Origin: Anaerolineae bacterium CG2_30_57_67
GTDB taxonomy: Bacteria > Chloroflexota > Anaerolineae > Anaerolineales > Villigracilaceae
Direction of reading: 5' to 3'
Assembly (NCBI GenBank): GCA_001872455.1
Contig: MNXJ01000068.1
Coordinates: 1 to 50,665, forward strand
DNA: 50,665 nucleotides
Made by a program: the position numbers and the translations under genes
Notes under the pieces: generated by a model
What the model was told of the DNA's origin: nothing
Database searches by the model: none
What the model saw: only the letters and a program-made list of their open reading frames with translations
Shown here: positions 7,122-15,131 of the stretch, piece by piece
Layout: every line of letters starts with the position of its first letter
How positions within the stretch are numbered: position 1 is the first letter of the stretch

Positions 7122-8435
7122 TCAGTTTTCCCAATTTGTGGAATCTGGTTTCCAAACCGGCGCTGGCTGGTCTGCTGGAATTTTCTTCACGAATTCTGTC
7201 AGCGAGGCGCGAAAAGCGGCGTCATCGCGTATCATCTCTTGTAAAGCAAATTTGAACGTGCCGTAATAATCATCGTTGGGAAGGCGGACTTTCAATACTT
7301 CCAACACATACTTTCCAAGCGGGTGTTTTGAAAATTTTCCTTCGATGCACTGCCATAATTCTTGTAAAACTGTAAAAATGGCCATTTCTCTTTCAAAAAC
7401 ATTATCTACAGCGTCATCTGCGTTCAGTAAGTATGGCAAGGCCGGTTTTAGCGGATCAAAAATCATTTTACTTAGTTCTTCAAGGTTATTGCCGTCGAAA
7501 TAATCAATAGGCTCCGAGTTGATGACTTGATGATAAACAGCCTCGTTGCGGAATTCATGCAACCATTCCAACGATGAATATTGCTCCGTCCACCTGGCCA
7601 ACTTGACGAAAATATCCACCAGCGGGTAAGCAGACCAGACATAGGGCTTCTGTCTCTCCTGTCCCGACGAGAAGAAACGATTGCGGCAGATGCCTTGCTT
7701 GAACTCGATTGCCTGCCAGAACATTGAAAAAACCCTACCTTCGGCGCCGAGTTCGTCGTCTAACAAATTTATTTCTTTTACCCCCAATCGTTCGGTCTGT
7801 CCCTGTTCAATACGGCTGAGGATACTTTTGGCCATATGGGTTTTCTCGCTAAAATCATCTATGGTCAATTTTTTTGCTTCCCGTAACAATCTAAGGTACA
7901 GACCGGTATCAGACAGGGTAACAACGGCGTTTTCAACATAGTAATCCCATAAAAAATCGGGGGTGGTTCTCGTGGGGGCGGGCATGGCAAGACCATAAAC
8001 CACTGCCTGGCGCACCCGTTTTTCCATAAACTCATAAGAAATCGTGCTTTTGCTTGCAGATTTATAGGCTTGATGAAATTTTTGAGCAATAAATTGGAAG
8101 AACGTATCGTCTTGCCGCGCATAATATTTTCGATAGGCTGCCTCCAGATCGTAAATAAAAATTTTATCGGAGAGCATCTCTTTGTTTTTGATGATTGCCT
8201 TATGTTCAATAAGGCGCGGCGTACCAGTTTCTTTGGCCAGCTCGTCGTTGTCAATGCCTAGTACCCAACATAAATTTACCAATGCGTTCAGGGTTAAGCC
8301 CAGTTTGCCGGTCTCAATTCTGCTGATGTGGCTTTGGTCGATTCGGCATATTTTAGACAGGTCGTCTGTGCCCAATCCCAAGTTTTCTCTTTTTCCCCTT
8401 AACCAATTTGCAATGGAATCTATGTCTTTTTTCAT
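7122..8435 (-). CDS. Regulator with two XRE-type helix-turn-helix domains
   Basis: The 437-residue protein has an N-terminal XRE HTH (about 8-62, DQSHISRIETGKL). A second HTH follows near 180-235 (AKSILSRIEQGQTE). The linker and C-terminal half are helical, of no family I can name. The gene is divergent from xis-int and separated from them by a 129-bp control region containing a strong plus-strand promoter. That layout resembles repressor control in integrative elements. Two separated XRE domains in one chain could let a monomer bind two half sites. The start at 8435 has AAGGT upstream. Function is inferred from the domains and position only. Confidence 0.75.
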   Translation of the reverse strand: MKKDIDSIANWLRGKRENLGLGTDDLSKICRIDQSHISRIETGKLGLTLNALVNLCWVLGIDNDELAKETGTPRLIEHKAIIKNKEMLSDKIFIYDLEAAYRKYYARQDDTFFQFIAQKFHQAYKSASKSTISYEFMEKRVRQAVVYGLAMPAPTRTTPDFLWDYYVENAVVTLSDTGLYLRLLREAKKLTIDDFSEKTHMAKSILSRIEQGQTERLGVKEINLLDDELGAEGRVFSMFWQAIEFKQGICRNRFFSSGQERQKPYVWSAYPLVDIFVKLARWTEQYSSLEWLHEFRNEAVYHQVINSEPIDYFDGNNLEELSKMIFDPLKPALPYLLNADDAVDNVFEREMAIFTVLQELWQCIEGKFSKHPLGKYVLEVLKVRLPNDDYYGTFKFALQEMIRDDAAFRASLTEFVKKIPADQPAPVWKPDSTNWEN

Positions 8436-8455
8436 TTTTTACCTTGTTTACGGTC

Positions 8456-8485
8456 TTGACAAAAGAGAGGGCAGTGCTGTAGAAT
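8456..8485 (+). promoter_or_regulatory. Sigma70-type promoter of the xis-int operon
   Basis: A perfect TTGACA at 8456-8461, an 18-bp spacer and TAGAAT at 8480-8485 face the excisionase gene. The site lies between the divergent double-XRE regulator and xis, so it is a natural target for that regulator. Confidence 0.75.
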
Positions 8486-8564
8486 AGCACACAGTATGTA
8501 CATTAGGAACATTTTATCCGCAAAACAACACACACCCGATTTAGAATCGGAGAAAAGAGGAAAA

Positions 8565-8792
8565 ATGACAGAAGCAGAAAAAGATAGCAACGATTTTGTG
8601 GTTTTGAAGCCGCAGGAAGTTGCACAACGCTTGCGCTGTTCGGCTGCCTTGGTCTACAAACTTAGTCAACTGGGGCAACTGCCTTCGGTGCGGATTGGCC
8701 GTAAGGTTACCATTTTGGAAAGTGACCTGATTAAGTTTGTGGAAATCAATCGCTACCCACAACCTGGGCCTTTGACACATGACCGCCGGTAA
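8565..8792 (+). CDS. Excisionase-like MerR/HTH_17 DNA-binding protein
   Basis: The 75-residue winged-helix protein has the pattern of element excisionases: VLKPQEVAQRLRCSAALVYK, then LPSVRIGRKV and the final strand-helix LESDLIKFVEI. The ATG at 8565 follows AGAGGA, which fits better than the upstream ATG at 8496. Its last 14 bases overlap the integrase start, implying translational coupling. It probably directs excision or regulates the integrase. Confidence 0.8.
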   Translation: MTEAEKDSNDFVVLKPQEVAQRLRCSAALVYKLSQLGQLPSVRIGRKVTILESDLIKFVEINRYPQPGPLTHDRR

Positions 8793-10002
8793 ACGCTATC
8801 GCTCACACGGCGAGGGATCGATCACGATTCGCAAGGGACGTCCCAAGCCTTTTATGGCACAAATCACGGTGCGCGGTCAAAGACTATCGCAATCGTTCGT
8901 CAACAAGACCGATGCTACCCGCTGGATCCAGGACACCAATAATAAAATTGGCTCTGTTTCTAATGTGGACCTGCTGGCGGCTTCCATCGAGAAAGCGCTG
9001 AAAGTTTGGCTCGACTACGTTAAAATCACCAAAAGTCCCAAAACGTACCTGGGCTACCGCCGCATCGCTGATAAATACATTATTCCACAAATCGGTCACC
9101 GGCGCGTGTACGAAATCAAACCGCTCGACCTGCGAGACATTCTGACGGCATACTCAAAAGAAGTTAGTCAGCGTGAGCTGCTCTACATCTGGCAGACCGC
9201 CAGCAGCTTCTTTAGTTACCTGGTGGCCCAGGGCGTAATGCCACAAAACCTGGCCAGGTCTGTCGCCAGGCCCCGCAAAGAGCAATCGTCAACTGATTGT
9301 CGCTATCTGTCACGCGACCAGGTTCGCAAACTTGTCGAAGTGGCTGAGACAACAAATCATCCGTTGGTAGACCTGTATTACTTTGCGCTCTCAACCGGGA
9401 TGCGCGAAGGTGAAATCCTGGGTCTGCGTTGGAACAATGTCGACTGGGATGCGAAGTGTATTATTGTGGTCGAGCAGGTGCAGTATACAGAAGAGAAGCG
9501 TGCTGAGGGAAAACTTCCTTACACGTTTCAATCTACGAAGACTGAAGGATCGAAACGGCGCATTCCCGTTGGCGAAGAAACCATTCGGAGGCTAAAAGTG
9601 CAGCAGCGACGCAACTCAGTTTTCAAACAACTGGCAAAGGAAAAATGGAAAGAGAACAACCTGGTGTTTCCTTCCGAAGTTGGCACACCAATGGAACCGA
9701 CCAATGTGATACGACGATTCAAGGATTTGCTGAAAAACGCCGAACTGCCCAATATCCGCTTTCGCGACTTGCGTCACACCCATGCCACGTTATTGCTATT
9801 GCGTGGCGTACATCCCAAAGTGGTGAGCGAACGGCTCGGTCATGCGGATATCACGACTACCCTGAGAATCTATTCGCATGTAATTCCAACCATGCAAGAG
9901 GGCGCGGCCAGCACAATCGAAGAAATTTTGGAAAAACTGCCGCCCCAAAATAAAGCTGATTTATCGGTTAAAGAGTTGGATACTTTCGAGCGTGAGATCT
10001 AG
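8779..10002 (+). CDS. int: Tyrosine recombinase (phage-type integrase)
   Basis: The 407-residue protein has an N-terminal arm-type domain (1-65), a SAM-like core-binding domain (66-165) and a catalytic domain (175-390). Catalytic residues are R209 (STGMREGEILGLRW), K254 (STKTEGSKRR), R332 (RDLRHTHATLL), H355 (LGHADI) and Y365 (LRIYSHV). The usual His of the HxxR box is Arg329. The enzyme would catalyse site-specific integration and excision. The gene ends about 125 bp from the 3' end of tRNA-Lys, the typical position of an integrase beside its attachment site. Confidence 0.93.
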   Translation: MTAGKRYRSHGEGSITIRKGRPKPFMAQITVRGQRLSQSFVNKTDATRWIQDTNNKIGSVSNVDLLAASIEKALKVWLDYVKITKSPKTYLGYRRIADKYIIPQIGHRRVYEIKPLDLRDILTAYSKEVSQRELLYIWQTASSFFSYLVAQGVMPQNLARSVARPRKEQSSTDCRYLSRDQVRKLVEVAETTNHPLVDLYYFALSTGMREGEILGLRWNNVDWDAKCIIVVEQVQYTEEKRAEGKLPYTFQSTKTEGSKRRIPVGEETIRRLKVQQRRNSVFKQLAKEKWKENNLVFPSEVGTPMEPTNVIRRFKDLLKNAELPNIRFRDLRHTHATLLLLRGVHPKVVSERLGHADITTTLRIYSHVIPTMQEGAASTIEEILEKLPPQNKADLSVKELDTFEREI

Positions 10003-10084
10003 ATTACAGATAGGAAAGAAACGAAATGCAACCAAATCACAACCAAGCCCGTTTTACGAAAGCGAAAACTTTCATCTATAACAA

Positions 10085-10120
10085 TATCTGGGGGTCTGGC
10101 TTCTACCAGACCCCCAGATA
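10085..10120 (-). terminator. Hairpin downstream of tRNA-Lys
   Basis: A perfect 15-bp stem (10085-10099 with 10106-10120) and a 6-nt loop start 7 nt after the tRNA 3' end. On the minus strand it is followed by TTGTTAT, a modest U-rich tail. It also lies after the integrase and may block read-through from both sides. Confidence 0.65.
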
Positions 10121-10126
10121 TGGGTG

Positions 10127-10198
10127 TGATCGACCAGGGACTTGAACCCTGAACCCACTGATTAAGAGTCAGTTGCTCTGCCATTGAGCTAGTCGACC
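10127..10198 (-). tRNA. tRNA-Lys (anticodon CTT)
   Basis: A complete cloverleaf is visible: acceptor GGTCGAC/GTCGATC with one G-U pair, D-arm GCTC...GAGC, anticodon stem ACTGA/TCAGT with loop CTCTTAA, and T-arm CAGGG-TTCAAGT-CCCTG. The discriminator is A and CCA is not encoded. It has its own promoter, and its 3' end faces the integrase. Confidence 0.96.
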
Positions 10199-10212
10199 GT
10201 GGAGCGGGTCAG

Positions 10213-10240
10213 ATTATACCCCAAAGGAACCGGGAGTCAA
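10213..10240 (-). promoter_or_regulatory. Promoter of tRNA-Lys
   Basis: Minus-strand TTGACT (10235-10240), a 16-bp spacer and a perfect TATAAT (10213-10218) lie just upstream of the tRNA. The -35 overlaps the stop region of the HD-domain gene. Confidence 0.8.
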
Positions 10241-11592
10241 TATTCGGCGTATTTTGAGAGCGCTTGCCGACGGGTGAAAACCATCAGTGCGCTGGCGCTG
10301 GCGATCGAGGCGACGACGGCGTGGCTGATGCCCGTCAGAAATTCGTGGGCGTTGACCTTTTGTGTGTACATTTCTTGGGCGTGCAGGAGCGCCTGTTCCA
10401 CTTCTTGCGGCGTGAGACTTTTGTAAATAAACAGCGAGAGTGGTGAATTCTTCATGTCGAAGCTGGTTTCGCTGGCGCGCCCCGATTCCAGCAGGCGGTA
10501 GAGTGTGGAGTTTTCATCCACCCAGGCGGGCGGTTCCAACTCAGGCAGAAAATATTCCAGCCGTTTGATGCTGACGCCCTCGCGTGGTACGTCGCCCATG
10601 AAGAGTGAGACGGGCGCGTCGCCGCCGGTGGCAACGGCCAGCGCCTCCAAAATCGTCATCGCCAGAATTTTGATTTTCAGGTATTCGCGCGCAATCCGCA
10701 GGTTGCTGCGCGCTGAGGCCAGCATCAGCGAAAATTCCTGGTCGCTGGGCACGCCGCGATATTGGTTGAAAACCGAATCAGGGTCAAGATTCTCGAAGAA
10801 ATCGGCCATTTTTTGCAGCGCCTGGCGGTAGGTTCCAATGGAGTAGACATCTGGCAGGCGCAGAGCGGGGTTGGTTTCGGGAAGAAGTTTCCAGGTGTTG
10901 TCGAGAAACCGGCCCGGGTCTATTTCGGCAAAATTTTCAATGTCTTTATTGGCAAATAATACGGCTTTGCGGATGGTATCGGTGATTTCTTCGGGGCTGA
11001 GCGCGATGGCGTGGCGGGCGGCGATTTCGCTTAAGCGCGTTTCCATGATGGCAAAGTGGCTTTGGCCGTGCGAAACGGCGCGAAACGGGATGGTCGCCTC
11101 GACGCAGATGGTCATCAGGAGCAGGTCTTTTTTGCTGACAATGCCTTCCAACTGTTTGTTCATGACCAGCGCGCTCAAAAACTCGTTCAAGGCTGTGAAC
11201 GAAGAAAGGTGCTGACCGGGATTCAGGTCGAAAACTTCCAGCGTGAGATGGGCTATTTCATCGGCAGCCGCTATCGGCTTGCAAAGAAAAAACTCTGACG
11301 CGCGCTGTTGCACGTAGGGCGAGATAATTTTCCAGAGATGGGGCGAAAATCCCATATCTACCTGGTAGTAAATGATGTCGTGGTAGAGCGCCGCCAATGT
11401 GCGAATGGGGTCTTCCGGGTCAATGAACGAGAAGACGTGTTCAAGCGTATGAAAATTCCGCGCCTGGGCGGTCATGCCGCGGTGGATGGTGACCGCCAAC
11501 TCTTCCAGCTTTTCAAGCGAGACGTGAGTGTCAAGCCGCTGACAGGAACGGTTGAAGATGTCTATTAACTTTTGAACAGTTCCAGATTGCAT
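10237..11592 (-). CDS. HD-domain protein, putative metal-dependent phosphohydrolase
   Basis: The 451-residue protein has an HD-type motif near the N-terminus: RNFHTLEHVF (H48) and ALYHDIIYY (H71-D72). This suggests a metal-dependent phosphohydrolase, but the substrate cannot be inferred. The C-terminus has a short hydrophobic stretch (AVVASIASASALMVF) followed by RRQ, a possible membrane anchor. The ATG at 11592, with AAGG upstream, is preferred over a TTG at 11625. It follows the epimerase gene by 42 bp and is probably co-transcribed. Confidence 0.7.
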   Translation of the reverse strand: MQSGTVQKLIDIFNRSCQRLDTHVSLEKLEELAVTIHRGMTAQARNFHTLEHVFSFIDPEDPIRTLAALYHDIIYYQVDMGFSPHLWKIISPYVQQRASEFFLCKPIAAADEIAHLTLEVFDLNPGQHLSSFTALNEFLSALVMNKQLEGIVSKKDLLLMTICVEATIPFRAVSHGQSHFAIMETRLSEIAARHAIALSPEEITDTIRKAVLFANKDIENFAEIDPGRFLDNTWKLLPETNPALRLPDVYSIGTYRQALQKMADFFENLDPDSVFNQYRGVPSDQEFSLMLASARSNLRIAREYLKIKILAMTILEALAVATGGDAPVSLFMGDVPREGVSIKRLEYFLPELEPPAWVDENSTLYRLLESGRASETSFDMKNSPLSLFIYKSLTPQEVEQALLHAQEMYTQKVNAHEFLTGISHAVVASIASASALMVFTRRQALSKYAEY

Positions 11593-11634
11593 GGCGCGCC
11601 TTTCGCTGGCGTGAGTATATCGCAAAAACTTTGG

Positions 11635-12540
11635 TTATCGGTAGATGTTGTTCAGGGCGTCGCGGGCGCTTTCGAAATTAAAGCCGAAACCCAGGTTGAC
11701 CAGCTTTTGCGGAATGACGTATTGCCCGGTCAGCAGCAGGGCGCTCATTTCACCCAGCGCCAGGCGCATGGCAAAGGCCGGGACGGGCAGCCAGTGTGGG
11801 CGGTGAAGTGTTTGCGCCAAAGCGCGCATGAAATGGGCATTGGAGAGCGGGTTGGGCGCGGTCAGGTTGAATGCACCCCGCGCTTGGTCATTTTCCAACA
11901 AAAAGCGGATGGCGCGGACTTCGTCCTGCAGGTGAATCCACGAAATGCCTTGTTTGCCGTCGCCAATCGGGCCGCCTGCAAACAGGCGCACGGGCAGCGC
12001 CATCAGTGGCAGTACGCCTCCATGCGCATCCAACACCAGCCCGGTGCGGATAATGGCGCGGCGTACGCCCATTGAGTCGAGCAGGCGGGTGGATGTTTCC
12101 CATTGCAGGGCAATATTTGCCAGAAAATCGTTTCCGGCGGGGACATCTTCGTTGAGCGGTTCCAGGCCGCGCGGGCCGTAGTAGCCTACGCCCGAGGCTT
12201 GCAGATAGACACGCGGGCGCGGCGAGACTTTTTCAAACGCCAGTGCAAAAGCCTGACCAGCGTTTATCCGGCTTTCCAATATTTGTTTCTTGCGCTCTGC
12301 CGACCAAGGCCATTGGCCGATGGTTGCGCCTGCCAGGTTGACGACTGCGTCTGCGCCTGCCAGGACTTGTGTCCACTCACCCGGCGAGCGTCCGTCCCAA
12401 GTTTGGGATTGCGCACCTGGCTGTAAGTTGGTTCTTCCGCTGGAGCGGGTCAGAATGGTGACTGTATGTCCATCTGTCAAGAGCGAACGGGTTAGGGCGG
12501 TGCCAATCAGGCCTGTGCCGCCGGCAATGATTATATTCAT
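11635..12540 (-). CDS. TIGR01777-type NAD(P)-dependent epimerase (SDR39U1/YfcH-like)
   Basis: The 301-residue extended SDR starts MNIIIAGGTGLIGTAL, with the Rossmann GxxGxxG at 7-13. The family blocks VVNLAGATI, LQASGVGYYG and IIRTGLVLDAHGG are present, and the C-terminal DUF1731-like region is recognisable (PVPAFAMRLALGEMS). Members of this family are poorly characterised oxidoreductase/epimerase-like proteins, some linked to cell division or haem. The start at 12540 is preceded by AAAAGGAAC. Confidence 0.85.
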   Translation of the reverse strand: MNIIIAGGTGLIGTALTRSLLTDGHTVTILTRSSGRTNLQPGAQSQTWDGRSPGEWTQVLAGADAVVNLAGATIGQWPWSAERKKQILESRINAGQAFALAFEKVSPRPRVYLQASGVGYYGPRGLEPLNEDVPAGNDFLANIALQWETSTRLLDSMGVRRAIIRTGLVLDAHGGVLPLMALPVRLFAGGPIGDGKQGISWIHLQDEVRAIRFLLENDQARGAFNLTAPNPLSNAHFMRALAQTLHRPHWLPVPAFAMRLALGEMSALLLTGQYVIPQKLVNLGFGFNFESARDALNNIYR

Positions 12541-12856
12541 AATCTGCGTTCCTTTTGTTTGTTTCAATCAGCAATGAATATGGTTGTTAGGAGCAAGCCC
12601 TCGTTCTTCAGGGATTATTTCAACGGTAAATACGCCATTTCGCAATGGCACAAAGTTTGTGCACTGTTTGATTATAATGATTATTTGGGAAGAAATGTGT
12701 TCTGGTGATTATCTACATCTTTGCTCCACCCTGCGGACAGAAATTGGCGGCTTATGGGTAATCACCAGGCTGGCGTAATTGATTTTCGGCGTGACTTATT
12801 GAATGTTCCCGCGCTATTCGCCGCAGCTCCTGCGCGGACACGAATGACTGGGGCGC
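12541..12856. other. Intergenic region between radA and the epimerase
   Basis: No gene is evident. It contains a 10-bp inverted repeat (12702-12711 and 12759-12768, CTGGTGATTA) with a 47-bp spacer, and an AT-rich patch at 12666-12692 that may hold a promoter. Composition is more AT-rich than the neighbouring genes. Confidence 0.4.
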
Positions 12857-14281
12857 TTACGCGACTTTGCGGCCTTTGGGCAGTTCACGCTGTTCGGCGG
12901 CGAAGGCCAACTCAATTGCTTGCGCGGCGGAACGCGCTTCGATGACTTGAATATTTTGCGGCCAGGGTTCGCCCTGACGCAGCCGCTTGGGGACAATCGC
13001 GCTTTTGAAACCCAATTTTTGCGCCTCGCGCAGACGGGCGGGCATTTGCCCCGGCAGGCGCAATTCGCCCGCCAGGCCGATTTCGCCAATCAGCGCCACG
13101 TCGGCGCGGACGGAAAGGTCGCGCATCGAAGAGACAATCGCCGCGGCAATCGCCAAATCGGCGGCGGGTTCGTCAATTTTAATTCCCCCGACCACGTTCA
13201 CAAAAATATCCTGCTCGCCCAGTTTGAGGCCCACACGGCGCGTCAGCACGGCGGCAATCATCTGCAGGCGGTTGTAATCCACGCCGTTGGGCGTGCGCCG
13301 CGCGTTGCCAAACTGCGTGGCCGCCGTCAGCCCCTGAATTTCGACCAGCAGCGGGCGCGTGCCTTCCATCGTCACGGCAATCGCCGAACCGGGGGCGTTA
13401 ATCATCCGCTCGGCCAGAAACGCCTCGGAGGGGTTGGTCACTTCGGCCAGGCCGCGCTCGCGCATTTCAAAAACGCCGACTTCGGCGGTGGCGCCAAAGC
13501 GATTTTTGACCGAACGCAGCAGGCGATAGGCCTGAAAGCGGTCGCCCTCCAGGTACAGCACGGTATCCACAATGTGTTCCAGCACGCGCGGCCCGGCGAT
13601 GACGCCCTCTTTGGTGACGTGACCGATGACAAAAACGCTGACCCCGTTCGATTTTGCCAGTTCACGCAGCTGCGAAGCGCATTCGCGCACCTGGGAAACC
13701 GACCCGGCGGAAGAATCCAGTTCCGGCAGGTACATCGTCTGAATGGAATCCACCACCAAAATGGTTGGTTTGACCTCGCGGACGTGGTCGAAAATCGTCT
13801 GCAAATTGGTTTCGGTGACGAGGAATAACTCGGCGGGCAGGGGTTTGGCGTCTTTGGGCTGCAGCCGGTCGGCGCGCATTTTGATTTGTTTTTCGGATTC
13901 CTCACCGGAGACGTAGAGAATGCGCTGGCTGGCGGCCATTTCCAGCGCCATTTGCAGCATCAGCGTGGATTTGCCGATGCCGGGGTCGCCGCTGACCAGC
14001 ACAATCGAGCCGGGCACGATTCCGCCGCCGAGGACGCGCGCAAATTCGCCGATGGGTACATGCAGGCGGTCTTCTTCTCCGGCGGCGATTTGCCCAATCG
14101 GGCGCGGCGAGGTGCGTCCCGTCAGCCCGCGAGCGGCGTTGGGGCTTTTGGCCGGGGCTTCGTCGCGCACGATTTCTTCCACCATGCTGCTGAAGGTGCC
14201 GCACTGCGGGCATTTCCCCATAAAACTGGCGGATACCCGTCCGCAATTTTGACAGACGTAACGGCTGTAAGATTTTGCCAT
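12857..14281 (-). CDS. radA: DNA repair protein RadA
   Basis: The 474-residue protein has the N-terminal C4 zinc finger (CQNCGRVSASFMGKCPQCG), Walker A GDPGIGKST, the RadA-specific KNRFG motif and a C-terminal Lon-like domain (GGIKIDEPAADLAIA). RadA is a RecA-family branch-migration helicase acting in recombinational repair. The ATG at 14281 follows AAGGAA; an upstream in-frame start overlaps the previous gene and is less likely. It starts 37 bp after the transporter ATPase and may share its transcript. Confidence 0.97.
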   Translation of the reverse strand: MAKSYSRYVCQNCGRVSASFMGKCPQCGTFSSMVEEIVRDEAPAKSPNAARGLTGRTSPRPIGQIAAGEEDRLHVPIGEFARVLGGGIVPGSIVLVSGDPGIGKSTLMLQMALEMAASQRILYVSGEESEKQIKMRADRLQPKDAKPLPAELFLVTETNLQTIFDHVREVKPTILVVDSIQTMYLPELDSSAGSVSQVRECASQLRELAKSNGVSVFVIGHVTKEGVIAGPRVLEHIVDTVLYLEGDRFQAYRLLRSVKNRFGATAEVGVFEMRERGLAEVTNPSEAFLAERMINAPGSAIAVTMEGTRPLLVEIQGLTAATQFGNARRTPNGVDYNRLQMIAAVLTRRVGLKLGEQDIFVNVVGGIKIDEPAADLAIAAAIVSSMRDLSVRADVALIGEIGLAGELRLPGQMPARLREAQKLGFKSAIVPKRLRQGEPWPQNIQVIEARSAAQAIELAFAAEQRELPKGRKVA

Positions 14282-14318
14282 GTTGGTTCCTTGCCCGAAG
14301 TATATCCGAAAATCCGTT

Positions 14319-15065
14319 CTATTCAATCGCCTGTTTCAACTGTTTTGCCAGTGCGCCGAAGGCGGGCGTGTAGCGCATTTCCTCGCTGCGCGGGCGCGGC
14401 AGGGTCACCGGCAAATCCAGTTTGATGCGGCCAGGCCGCGCCGAAAGCAGCAGCACCCGGTCGGCGAGAAAAAGCGCCTCGCTGATGGAGTGCGTGACCA
14501 TCAGCACGGTGGTTTGGCGCGCCTGCCACAGCCGCGAAAGTTCGCCCCACATTTTTTCGCGGGTCAGCGCGTCGAGTGAGCCGAACGGCTCATCGAGCAG
14601 CAGCAGGTCCGGGTCGTGAATCAGCGCGCGGGCCAGCGCCACACGCTGCGCCATCCCGCCCGAAAGGTCGCGTGGCAGGGCGTTTTCAAAACCGGTCAGA
14701 CCGACCAGCGCGGCCATTTCCTGCGCTTTTTGGCAGGCCTGCGCGGCGGGCAAATGCTCCACTTCCAGCGGCAGCAGAATATTTTCGAGGACGCTGCGCC
14801 AGGGCATGAGCGTCGCCTGTTGAAAGACGAAACCCACACGGGGCGCGGCCTGCTGATTCTGAAAGTGAATCGTCCCGGCGGAGGGCTGAATCAGCCCGGC
14901 GAGCGCCCTCAGCAGGGTAGATTTTCCGCTGCCGGAAGGCCCCAGCACGCAGACAAATTCGCGCTCCGCCACCGAAAACGTCACCGGCCCCAGGGCGTGC
15001 AGACCGGCGGCGTTTTGCTCATCGCGAAAGGTGATGCTCAGGTTTTCAATGGAGAAAATGGGCAT
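14319..15065 (-). CDS. ABC transporter ATPase of the riboflavin uptake system
   Basis: The 248-residue ABC ATPase is of the SsuB/TauB/ThiZ class: Walker A GPSGSGKST, signature LSGGMAQRVALARAL, Walker B LLLLDEPFGSLD and switch His MVTHS. It is the third gene of the FMN-riboswitch operon, after the permease and binding-protein genes, and would power riboflavin import. Sequence alone places it only in the nitrate/sulfonate/pyrimidine-type ATPase class. The riboflavin assignment comes from the riboswitch and the RibY-like binding protein. Confidence 0.9.
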   Translation of the reverse strand: MPIFSIENLSITFRDEQNAAGLHALGPVTFSVAEREFVCVLGPSGSGKSTLLRALAGLIQPSAGTIHFQNQQAAPRVGFVFQQATLMPWRSVLENILLPLEVEHLPAAQACQKAQEMAALVGLTGFENALPRDLSGGMAQRVALARALIHDPDLLLLDEPFGSLDALTREKMWGELSRLWQARQTTVLMVTHSISEALFLADRVLLLSARPGRIKLDLPVTLPRPRSEEMRYTPAFGALAKQLKQAIE

Positions 15066-15131
15066 GGGGAAGAATGAGGAAAAGAGTAGACGGGGAGGAG
15101 AAAAGAGGAAGATAAAAAACGGACTTTTTTT

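Noticed and set aside
9999-10184. Minus-strand open frame across tRNA-Lys
   Set aside because: It overlaps the tRNA almost entirely and has no protein similarity I recognise.
12584-12778. Small gene between the epimerase and radA
   Set aside because: No Shine-Dalgarno, no domain, and it spans an inverted repeat in an intergenic region.
12944-13828. Plus-strand open frame opposite radA
   Set aside because: Antisense shadow of a conserved gene with no recognisable domain.
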